Below, piece by piece: positions 1-5,592 of a DNA stretch of 9,198 nucleotides. The notes beneath the pieces are model-generated. The model was not told the DNA's origin. It saw only the letters and a program-made list of their open reading frames with translations, and made no database searches. Positions within the stretch are counted from its first letter, which is position 1; every line of letters starts with the position of its first letter. Origin of the DNA: Collinsella sp. (GTDB taxonomy: Bacteria; Actinomycetota; Coriobacteriia; Coriobacteriales; Coriobacteriaceae); assembly GCA_019419645.1 (NCBI GenBank), contig DXZN01000032.1:12840-22037 (forward strand). Direction: 5' to 3'. Made by a program: the position numbers and the translations under genes.

Positions 1-679
1 CGATTGCCTCCTGCGGCTCGTCGTCAAAGCTCGGGACGCCCTGGGGCTCCGCGGACTCGAGCTCGACGGCAGCCTCGGCAGGGGCCTCGTCGACAGGATC
101 GACGGCCTCCTCAGCAGGCGCCTCGCCCTCGTTCGCGTCCCCGGTCTCGCCCTCGCCGTTCGCAGCGGCAACGGCCTCGTGCGGGTCCTTGCCCTCGGCC
201 TCGGCACGCATGCCCAGCACCAGGTTGCGCAGGCCCGCGACCGTACCTTCCACATCGGGGGCCGGCTGGTCGGCGTGCGGGTACGCCCAGTCCATCATAA
301 AGGTCGCCGAAGACAGCGCACCGATGGCCAGCGCGTCGTCGGGACACGAAAGCTCGACCTCAAAGACACGCTCATCGTGCTCACTCACGCGGGTGCGGCC
401 GCACGAAATGCTGCCAGCGAGACCGGTCTCGTTCATGAGCTCGACCGTCACGTGCTCCAGCAGATGGCAAAGCTCGGTCTGGCCCATGCAGTCCTGGAAC
501 TCTCGACCGGAATCGCCCAGGCACAGGTGCTTGGCAATTGCGGGTACCAGGTAGTACACGCGCGCCGTGGCCTCGATGTCCTCCGAGGTCATGAGCGGCA
601 TGCCGGGGTTCACCAGCACGTGCGCGCAGATCTTGTCCTCGCTGACGGTGACCTTAAGGATGTTGAACAGGCCTGCCAT
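1..679 (-). CDS. Cyanophycin synthetase N-terminal-domain-like protein (partial, C-terminus off the left edge)
   Basis: At least 226 residues are read from the ATG at 677-679; no stop is reached before the window edge. A ribosome binding site AGGGGAG (684-690) sits 4 nt upstream of the start. Residues ~1-155 form a compact domain. Its segment ELCHLLEHVTVEL (69-81), then TGLAGSISCGRTR (85-97) and a conserved-looking FEVEL strand, resembles the N-terminal domain of cyanophycin synthetase, where a GHIIEHIALEL...AGMPVGFGRTR block occurs. In that enzyme the domain precedes the ATP-grasp and Mur-ligase modules and helps hold the growing polymer. Here neither catalytic module follows: from ~158 the chain becomes a low-complexity Glu/Ala/Asp/Pro tail. 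There is no signal peptide or membrane segment, so it is probably cytoplasmic. It starts 24 bp after the CorC-like gene and is probably in its operon. The homology is recalled from family motifs; the function of a stand-alone copy is unknown. Confidence 0.72.
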   Translation of the reverse strand, partial: MAGLFNILKVTVSEDKICAHVLVNPGMPLMTSEDIEATARVYYLVPAIAKHLCLGDSGREFQDCMGQTELCHLLEHVTVELMNETGLAGSISCGRTRVSEHDERVFEVELSCPDDALAIGALSSATFMMDWAYPHADQPAPDVEGTVAGLRNLVLGMRAEAEGKDPHEAVAAANGEGETGDANEGEAPAEEAVDPVDEAPAEAAVELESAEPQGVPSFDDEPQEAI

Positions 680-703
680 AACTCTCCCCTACTCTTCCTT
701 ACC

Positions 704-2077
704 CTACTCGTCGCCGTCGTGCGGGTCCGCAGAGCCCGCACCAGACGCCGTCGGCTCGTCTGCCGAGGGCTCGGAATCCTTCTTATCGGTTTCGGCCGGA
801 GCGATCACGCGAATGAGCGAGATGCGCTGGCCACGCATCGACTGCACCTTAAACTTGTACCCCGCAACCTCAAACACCTCTCCGATGTCGGGCACCGAGT
901 CGCAAAGCTCCAAAATCCAGCCGGCGATGGTCTCATAATCATCGCTTTCCTCGAGCGGCCAACCAAGCTCAATCGCGTCATCGCACGAAAAACGCCCATC
1001 GACGAGCCACTCGCGGCGCGAAAGGCGCGTGAGGTACTTGTTGTCGGGGTCGAACTCGTCCTCGATCTCGCCCACGATCTCCTCGACGATGTCCTCGATG
1101 GTGATGATGCCGGCCGTGCCACCGTACTCGTCCACGACCACTACGATCTGGTCGTGCGAGGTCTGCATCTCGGACAGCAGCGGCAGGATGTCCTTGGTGT
1201 CGGGCACAAAGGTGGCGTCGCGCAAAAAGTCGGCGATGGGCTGGCCGCCCTTGCCGTCGAGCGAAGGCTGGATCAGGTCCTTGATGTGCGCGATGCCCAC
1301 GACGTTGTCGGGATCCTCGTGATAGACGGGGATGCGGCTAAAGCCGGTCTGGCGCATGGCGGACAGCACGTCGGCGACCGTCTCGTCGTCCTCGCACATG
1401 GTGGTGTCCACGCGCGGCACCATGACCTCACGGGCAACGGTGTCGCCCAGGTCGAAGATCTCGTGGATCATGCGCTTTTCCTCGTCGAGCAGGTCGTCCT
1501 GCTCCGAGACCATGTACTTGATCTCTTCCTCCGAGACGTTCTGGCGGTCATCGGCGCTCTTGATGCGCAGGATGCGGGCCAGGCCGTCGGAGCAGGCACC
1601 GGTCAGCCACACGAGCGGACGGGCGATCTTTTGAAACACCGAAAGCGGCCCCACGACCTGCTTGGATACGCCCTCGGCGTTGGCAAGGCCGATGCGCTTG
1701 GGCACGAGCTCGCCAATCACGATGGACACAAAGGCGACGGCGACGGTGATGATGACCGGCGCCAGGCCGCGCGCGATGGCAGAGAGTGGCGCGATGCCAA
1801 AGCTCATGAGCCACGTGGCAAGCGGATCGGACAGGCTCGTCGAGGCGACGGCGGATGAGGCAAAGCCCACGAGCGTGATGGCGACCTGGATGGTGGCGAG
1901 CAGCTGGTCGGAATCGGCGGCCAGCTTAATGGCGCGCTCGGCGCGTTTGTCGCCTTCCTCGGCCTCGTGCTCCAGCACAGCGCGCTTTGCCGTGGTGAGC
2001 GCCATCTCGGACATAGAGAAGTAGCCGTTGATGAGGGTTAAAACGAGGGTGGTGATAAGGGAGATGGTTATGTCCAT
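704..2077 (-). CDS. CNNM/CorC-family membrane protein (DUF21-CBS-CBS-CorC_HlyC), TlyC-type 'hemolysin'
   Basis: 457 residues, usual length for the family. The DUF21 membrane domain covers ~1-195, with hydrophobic segments near 4-22, 62-80 and 98-122 and the hallmark GELVPKRIG at 122-130. A CBS pair follows: the first begins at MVPRVD (219-224), and the second ends in DEYGGTAGIITIEDIVEEIVGEIEDE, which spans 316-341. A CorC_HlyC domain lies at ~350-427, followed by an acidic low-complexity tail (429-457). Characterised relatives (CorC, MpfA, CNNM) act in Mg2+ export or cation homeostasis at the cytoplasmic membrane, with CBS domains binding adenine nucleotides; the name hemolysin is historical. 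The only start that keeps the first membrane helix is the ATG at 2077. Its GGAGG (2093-2097) lies an unusually long 15 nt upstream, with no in-frame alternative start between. It follows trhA on the same strand and precedes the cyanophycin-synthetase-N-like gene. Substrate is inferred only. Confidence 0.93.
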   Translation of the reverse strand: MDITISLITTLVLTLINGYFSMSEMALTTAKRAVLEHEAEEGDKRAERAIKLAADSDQLLATIQVAITLVGFASSAVASTSLSDPLATWLMSFGIAPLSAIARGLAPVIITVAVAFVSIVIGELVPKRIGLANAEGVSKQVVGPLSVFQKIARPLVWLTGACSDGLARILRIKSADDRQNVSEEEIKYMVSEQDDLLDEEKRMIHEIFDLGDTVAREVMVPRVDTTMCEDDETVADVLSAMRQTGFSRIPVYHEDPDNVVGIAHIKDLIQPSLDGKGGQPIADFLRDATFVPDTKDILPLLSEMQTSHDQIVVVVDEYGGTAGIITIEDIVEEIVGEIEDEFDPDNKYLTRLSRREWLVDGRFSCDDAIELGWPLEESDDYETIAGWILELCDSVPDIGEVFEVAGYKFKVQSMRGQRISLIRVIAPAETDKKDSEPSADEPTASGAGSADPHDGDE

Positions 2078-2187
2078 CGGGAGTTTCTCGAACCTCCAAG
2101 ATTCGGGACGTTAGGGTAAAACGTTGATTACGGATACGGCAATTGCGCCGGCGCCCAAACGAGGACGCGGGCGCGCAGGCATGGTCG

Positions 2188-2871
2188 CTAGATTACGAAA
2201 AGGATCACCGCCATGAACTGGAAGATGCTGCCGGCGAGCACCCACAGGTGAAACACGCTGTGCAGATAGCGCACGTTTTTGGCGATATAGAACGGCACGC
2301 CCGCGGTGTAGCACACGCCGCCGACGGCGAGCAGGGCAAGTGCCACGGGGTTGAGCAGCAACACGAGCTCGGGCAGCTTAAAGACAACGAGCCAGCCCAT
2401 CAGCAGGTAGACCAGACCGCTTACCCAGTGCGGTTGACGCTCACGCATAAAGCACTCGAGGGCGATGCCGATAATGGCGATGGCCCATACGGCAAAGAAC
2501 AGCGCAGGGCCGCCGTCGTTTGCGAGCGTGATGAGGCAAAACGGCGTATAGCTGCCGGCTATGAGCAGGTAGATGCAGCTGTGGTCGATAATGCGGAACA
2601 CGCGCTTGGCGCCCGCGGGCTGAATCGCATGGTAGAGCGTGGAGGCAAGGTATTCGAGGATAATGCTGACACCGTAGACAATCGCCGCGGCCATGTGGGC
2701 CGGGCCTCCGCCGCGCAGGGCGGCGAATACGATCAGGAGCACCAGACCCGCGATACCCAGCAGGCAGCCGACACCATGGGTGACGGAGTTCATGATCTCC
2801 TCGCCCACCGTGTAGTGTGGAACGGCCGCGGTCTTGGGTCGCGGCTTAGAACTGTCGCTCGAATCGGACAT
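2188..2871 (-). CDS. trhA: Hemolysin III / PAQR-family membrane protein TrhA-like
   Basis: 227 residues from the ATG at 2869-2871. About seven hydrophobic segments span residues ~35-227 after a short polar N-terminus. Family motifs are clear: E24/E25...THGVG (31-35), STLYH (77-81), IDHSCIYLLIAGSYTPF (95-111), GGVCYTAGVPFY (184-195) and HSVFHLWVLAGS (204-215). H81, H204 and H208, with D96 or S77, match the polar residues that bind a metal in PAQR proteins. Bacterial members are linked to membrane-fluidity or lipid homeostasis; haemolysis was an early heterologous phenotype. A TTG six codons upstream is in frame, but it overlaps the GGAGG that properly serves this ATG, so the ATG is preferred. 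The gene is divergent from the hydrolase and lies 110 bp upstream of the CorC-like gene. Specific function in this organism is not shown. Confidence 0.93.
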   Translation of the reverse strand: MSDSSDSSKPRPKTAAVPHYTVGEEIMNSVTHGVGCLLGIAGLVLLIVFAALRGGGPAHMAAAIVYGVSIILEYLASTLYHAIQPAGAKRVFRIIDHSCIYLLIAGSYTPFCLITLANDGGPALFFAVWAIAIIGIALECFMRERQPHWVSGLVYLLMGWLVVFKLPELVLLLNPVALALLAVGGVCYTAGVPFYIAKNVRYLHSVFHLWVLAGSIFQFMAVILFVI

Positions 2872-2881
2872 GCCGGTTACA

Positions 2882-2887
2882 TCCTCC
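2882..2887 (-). promoter_or_regulatory. Ribosome binding site that decides the trhA start
   Basis: GGAGGA on the minus strand, 10 nt before the ATG at 2869-2871. The competing upstream TTG (2887-2889) overlaps this Shine-Dalgarno sequence and has no good site of its own, so the shorter protein is the likely product. The SD is followed at once by ATG-TAA in another frame, a start-stop pair that is probably incidental. Confidence 0.7.
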
Positions 2888-2906
2888 AACGTAAAGAGTT
2901 CTCAAC

Positions 2907-2936
2907 ACTATATCAAAGCGTCTAGGTACGTGCGAA
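2907..2936 (-). promoter_or_regulatory. Candidate sigma-70 promoter for trhA
   Basis: On the minus strand, TTCGCA (2931-2936) is followed after 18 bp by TATAGT (2907-2912), about 35 bp before the trhA start codon. The -10 matches the consensus at five of six positions, the -35 at four. It lies in the 186-bp region shared with the divergent hydrolase promoter. Sequence match only. Confidence 0.4.
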
Positions 2937-2978
2937 ATTTGCACCATACGTGACCCTTTGTTTACCCATTCTTTGCCT

Positions 2979-2992
2979 GTTGACGCATCAAC
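2979..2992. promoter_or_regulatory. Operator-like palindrome 1 (GTTGACGCATCAAC)
   Basis: GTTGA and TCAAC form perfect 5-bp arms around a CGCA centre (12 of 14 positions symmetric). It covers the -35 box of the hydrolase promoter. A near copy lies 45 bp downstream (3024-3037). Duplication plus overlap with a promoter element suggests a site for a dimeric repressor; the regulator is not in this window. Confidence 0.5.
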
Positions 2993-3008
2993 GGCGAACG
3001 TCCATAAT
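2980..3008 (+). promoter_or_regulatory. Sigma-70-type promoter of the alpha/beta hydrolase gene
   Basis: TTGACG (2980-2985) and CATAAT (3003-3008) are separated by exactly 17 bp, each matching the consensus at five of six positions. Transcription would begin near 3014-3016, giving a leader of about 43 nt before the ATG at 3058. The -35 box is embedded in the first of two palindromic motifs, which suggests repression. Confidence 0.65.
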
Positions 3009-3023
3009 GCGCTTGCATTAAAT

Positions 3024-3037
3024 GTTGACGTATTAAC
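3024..3037. promoter_or_regulatory. Operator-like palindrome 2 (GTTGACGTATTAAC)
   Basis: Differs from palindrome 1 at only two of 14 positions (GTTGACGYATYAAC shared) and sits between the predicted transcription start and the ribosome binding site. Symmetry extends outward to ATGTT...AACAT (3022-3039). The 45-bp start-to-start spacing is a little over four helical turns, so two bound dimers would lie on roughly similar faces of the DNA. Confidence 0.5.
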
Positions 3038-3057
3038 ATCTTATAGGAGAATACCGC

Positions 3058-4023
3058 ATGGCTCAAAACGCACGTTCCCATCGAAAGCTCAAGATGGCCG
3101 GCATCGTTGCACTGGTGGTTGTCGTTGTGCTGCTCGGATTTGCCGGCAACTTTCTGTTTGACTTCGCGCTGAATCCCCAAGCGCCGTACACCATGAAGAT
3201 GATGCAGGATAGCAAGAACGACAAAGAAGGCGAGCAGCCGGATGCCGAGGACACCGAGGCGCGGGCATGGTTTAAAGAAAACCGCAAGAGCAGCAGCCTC
3301 ACCGCAGATGACGGAACCGAGCTCGCCGCTTGGTTTTTTGCCGCCTCGGAGAACACCCACGATTACGCCGTCTGCCTGCATGGATATACCAACGAGCCCA
3401 TCGGCATGGCCCGATACGTCAAGCGATTCCACGATCGCGGCATGAACGTGCTCGCGCCTGCCGCCCGCGCCCACGAGCGCTCCGGCGGCGACTATATCGG
3501 CATGGGCTGGCCCGAGCGGCTCGATGTCGTTGCATGGATTGGGCGGATCGTTCAGGCTGACCCCGAGGCGCGCATCCTGGTCTTTGGCGAGTCGATGGGT
3601 GCAGCAACTGCCATGAACGTCGCGGGGGAATCTCTACCCGCAAACGTAAAATGCATTATCGAGGACTGTGGTTATACGAGTGTTTGGGACGAGTTTTCCC
3701 TGCAACTCAAGGACGTGTTCGGCCTGCCCAGCTTTCCCTTGCTCGATGTAGCAAACTTGGTGTGCAACGTGCGCGCGGGCTACGACTTTCATAAGGCGAG
3801 CAGTGTGGAGCAACTCAAACACGCGACGGTTCCCATGCTGTTTATCCACGGCGACCAGGACACCTTTGTGCCGTACAGCATGCTCGACCAAAACTACGAC
3901 GCGTGCGCCAGCAAGGTCAAGCAAAAGCTCACCATCCATGGCGCCACCCACGCCAAGAGTGCGCAAGTTGACCCCGAGCTCTACTGGAACACAGTCAACA
4001 ACTTCCTCGACGAGTATTTTTAG
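3058..4023 (+). CDS. Membrane-anchored alpha/beta hydrolase (serine hydrolase)
   Basis: 321 residues. An N-terminal basic stretch and one hydrophobic segment (13-36) look like an uncleaved signal anchor, placing the catalytic domain outside the membrane. After a charged linker (~45-80) comes the alpha/beta-hydrolase fold: oxyanion-side HGY at 108-110, nucleophile elbow GESMG (177-181, Ser179), acid loop HGDQDTFVP (264-272, Asp268) and His298 in HGATH, a complete triad. The layout resembles the YqkD-like/BAAT-type hydrolases of Gram-positive bacteria. Esterase or lipase activity is plausible; the substrate cannot be read from sequence. AGGAGA (3045-3050) lies 7 nt before the ATG. It is a single-gene unit with its own promoter and two operator-like repeats, divergent from trhA and convergent with the DUF362 gene, with a shared terminator downstream. 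Confidence 0.93.
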   Translation: MAQNARSHRKLKMAGIVALVVVVVLLGFAGNFLFDFALNPQAPYTMKMMQDSKNDKEGEQPDAEDTEARAWFKENRKSSSLTADDGTELAAWFFAASENTHDYAVCLHGYTNEPIGMARYVKRFHDRGMNVLAPAARAHERSGGDYIGMGWPERLDVVAWIGRIVQADPEARILVFGESMGAATAMNVAGESLPANVKCIIEDCGYTSVWDEFSLQLKDVFGLPSFPLLDVANLVCNVRAGYDFHKASSVEQLKHATVPMLFIHGDQDTFVPYSMLDQNYDACASKVKQKLTIHGATHAKSAQVDPELYWNTVNNFLDEYF

Positions 4024-4065
4024 GCGAATAGCAACGTCTGAGGCTTTATCTGACCCCCTATTTTC

Positions 4066-4187
4066 GGAAGTATGCGGCAAAATCTGGAACTGCCGACCAG
4101 ACCACAGTTTTACCAACAATTTATCAGGGGTTTTGTTGCCAAAAAACGTCGTGTGCTCGGCGGTCTCGAAATTTGCCGCATACTTCC
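4066..4187. repeat. MITE-like/long-hairpin intergenic element with 16-bp perfect inverted ends
   Basis: GGAAGTATGCGGCAAA (4066-4081) and its exact reverse complement (4172-4187) bound a 122-bp non-coding segment. Inside, further complementary blocks lie in nested order: CTGCCGA 4090-4096 with TCGGCGG 4157-4163 (one G.U), CACA 4103-4106 with TGTG 4152-4155, GTTTT 4107-4111 with AAAAC 4143-4147, and CAACAA 4114-4119 with TTGTTG 4133-4138. The apical loop is 4120-4132. The whole segment could therefore fold into one long interrupted hairpin. Outside the ends, TTTT (4061-4064) and AAAA (4189-4192) extend the symmetry past one mismatch. No credible gene lies inside. It could be a non-autonomous mobile element, a dispersed repeat, or a structured RNA in the 3' region of the hydrolase transcript. 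Confidence 0.7.
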
Positions 4188-4227
4188 AAAAAGCCGCCCG
4201 TGAGCGCTGTGCCCACGGGCGGCTTTT
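4188..4227. terminator. Strong bidirectional intrinsic terminator
   Basis: A 10-bp perfect G+C-rich stem, GCCGCCCGTG (4193-4202) with CACGGGCGGC (4214-4223), has an 11-nt loop. It is flanked by A5 on the left (4188-4192) and T4 on the right (4224-4227), so it has a U-tract in either direction. It lies between two convergent genes: ~170 bp after the hydrolase stop and 47 bp after the DUF362-gene stop. The left A-tract directly abuts the inverted end of the 4066-4187 element. Confidence 0.9.
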
Positions 4228-4274
4228 GCTCTACTTGCGCCAGAAAAGCGCTTGATTTGTCCAATAACTAGGCG

Positions 4275-5480
4275 CTACTTGACCTCGATGAGCTCGTACT
4301 TGCTCGTGCCCAGGCCGATCTTCTCGGCATGCGCGATGCAGGTGCGCCAGTCGGTGTCGGGATGCGTGATGCAGAAGGGGTCCTTGGCCTGATCGCCCTC
4401 CAGATGCTCGTGGTTGTGCTCCATCTTGGCCGCGCTATCGGTAAGCTCGGTGTTGGGCAGCGGCTCGGATGCCATGACGGCATTGGCACAGGCCTGGTCG
4501 ATGGCGACCGGGTCGAAGCTCGCGAACATGCCGATATCGTTGACGATAGGCGTGTCGTTTTCGGGATGGCAATCGCAGTTGGGGCTAATATCCATGGCAA
4601 GCGAGATATGGAAGCTCGGGCGGCCGTCGACAACGGCCTTGGTGTACTCGGCGATCTTGCAGTTGAGCACATCGGCCGCGGCGTCATAGCCGGGCTTGAT
4701 GCAATCCTGGTTGCATGCCGCAATGCAGCGGCCGCAGCCCACGCAGCGATCGTGGTCGATGGCGGCCACGTGCACCGTGCGGGTGTTGCCGTTAACAAGC
4801 TCGCGCTCGCGGGTGTCGGTGAACGAGACAGCGTTGTGTGCGCAAATCTTTTCGCAGGCACGGCAGCCAACACAGTGCTCGGTCGCGACATTCGGCTTGC
4901 CGGCGGCATGCTGCTCCATCTTGCCGGCACGGCTGCCGCCTCCCATGCCCAGGTTCTTCATGGCGCCGCCAAAGCCGGCCTGTTCATGGCCCTTAAAGTG
5001 GGTGAGGCTGATCACGATATCGGCATCCATGAGTGCCTGACCGATCTTGGCCTCGTGCACGTACTCGCCGCCCTCGACCGGGACGAGCGCCTCGTCGGTA
5101 CCCTTGAGGCCGTCGGCGATGATGATCTGGCAACCCGTGGCATACGGGGTAAAGCCGTTCTGATAGGCGGTATCGATGTGCTCGAGCGCGTTTTTGCGGC
5201 TACCGACGTAGAGCGTGTTGCAGTCGGTGAGGAAGGGCTTGCCGCCCAGCTCCTTGACGACATCCGCGACGGCGCGGGCGTAGTTGGGACGCAAAAAGCT
5301 CAGGTTGCCCAGCTCGCCAAAGTGAATCTTGATGGCGACGAACTTGTTCTCAAAGTCGATCTGCTCAATACCGGCGTGACGGATGAGGCGCTTGAGCTTG
5401 TCGAGCTGGCTCTCGCGAGCATGCGTGCGCAGGTTGGTGAAGTACACCTTAGCGGGTGCTGCGGGTGCAGTTGCGGTCAT
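4275..5480 (-). CDS. DUF362 domain protein with two [4Fe-4S] ferredoxin motifs
   Basis: 401 residues. The N-terminal ~190 residues carry DUF362 signatures, KIHFGELGN (51-59) and HFKGHEQAGFGGAMKN spanning 161-176. A ferredoxin-like insert follows with two classical CxxCxxCxxxC sites: C203-C206-C209-C213 and C246-C249-C252-C256. The arrangement predicts two [4Fe-4S] clusters. Further cysteines (C260, C274, C302, C304) and a His/Glu-rich stretch (354-362) could add metal sites. There is no signal peptide, so it is probably cytoplasmic. DUF362-ferredoxin proteins are common in strict anaerobes and are annotated as 4Fe-4S binding proteins; no reaction can be assigned. AGGGG (5489-5493) lies 8 nt before the ATG. 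It is probably a single-gene unit: 109 bp separate it from the ABC permease stop, and it ends before the 4188-4227 terminator. Confidence 0.92.
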   Translation of the reverse strand: MTATAPAAPAKVYFTNLRTHARESQLDKLKRLIRHAGIEQIDFENKFVAIKIHFGELGNLSFLRPNYARAVADVVKELGGKPFLTDCNTLYVGSRKNALEHIDTAYQNGFTPYATGCQIIIADGLKGTDEALVPVEGGEYVHEAKIGQALMDADIVISLTHFKGHEQAGFGGAMKNLGMGGGSRAGKMEQHAAGKPNVATEHCVGCRACEKICAHNAVSFTDTRERELVNGNTRTVHVAAIDHDRCVGCGRCIAACNQDCIKPGYDAAADVLNCKIAEYTKAVVDGRPSFHISLAMDISPNCDCHPENDTPIVNDIGMFASFDPVAIDQACANAVMASEPLPNTELTDSAAKMEHNHEHLEGDQAKDPFCITHPDTDWRTCIAHAEKIGLGTSKYELIEVK

Positions 5481-5563
5481 AGTTATATCCCCTCGGTCTA
5501 TATGGCGTTACAGACATAGAGGATGGTACCCGTTGAAGTAGGGTCAAAGTCAAGCGCGAAACC

Positions 5564-5592
5564 TAGTCGTTGGGGAGGTTCTTAAACGACTA
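5564..5592 (-). other. Weak hairpin overlapping the ABC permease stop codon
   Basis: TAGTCGTT (5564-5571) and AACGACTA (5585-5592) are perfect 8-bp inverted arms with a 13-nt loop, and the permease TAG stop is part of one arm. No U-tract follows on the minus strand, so it is not a standard intrinsic terminator. It may protect the 3' end of the transcript, or be chance. Confidence 0.3.

Noticed and set aside
179..1858. A 559-codon open frame on the plus strand opposite the CorC-like gene and the left-edge gene
   Set aside because: Its His/Asp/Gly/Arg-rich, patternless protein is typical of antisense frames in G+C-rich DNA, while the minus-strand proteins there match known families throughout.
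2112..2144. TTGCCG-N18-TACCCT on the minus strand as a promoter of the CorC-like gene
   Set aside because: The -10 matches the consensus at too few positions to be separated from chance.
2145..2174. GC-rich palindrome GCGCCGGCGC and hairpin GCGCCC-N12-GGGCGC after the trhA stop, considered as a terminator
   Set aside because: The stem is only 6 bp, no U-tract follows on the minus strand, and the two pairings exclude each other. Read-through into the CorC-like gene remains possible.
704..2871. A hemolysin or virulence locus, from the names hemolysin III and TlyC
   Set aside because: Both names are historical; PAQR/TrhA and CNNM/CorC proteins are housekeeping membrane proteins in most bacteria and nothing else here points to a toxin.
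4024..4274. A small gene in the gap between the convergent genes
   Set aside because: The short open frames there run through the inverted-repeat element and terminator, lack a good ribosome binding site, and are explained by the 3' extension of the hydrolase region.
4329..5519. A 396-codon plus-strand frame opposite the DUF362 gene
   Set aside because: Low-complexity Ala/Gly/Val/Asp content with no family motif; the minus strand carries two intact ferredoxin motifs.
5497..5553. TTGACTTTGACC (minus strand, two overlapping -35-like hexamers) and a TATAGA near the DUF362 ribosome binding site as its promoter
   Set aside because: No acceptable -10 lies 16-18 bp from either hexamer, and TATAGA would place the start site inside the Shine-Dalgarno sequence with no -35 at the right distance.
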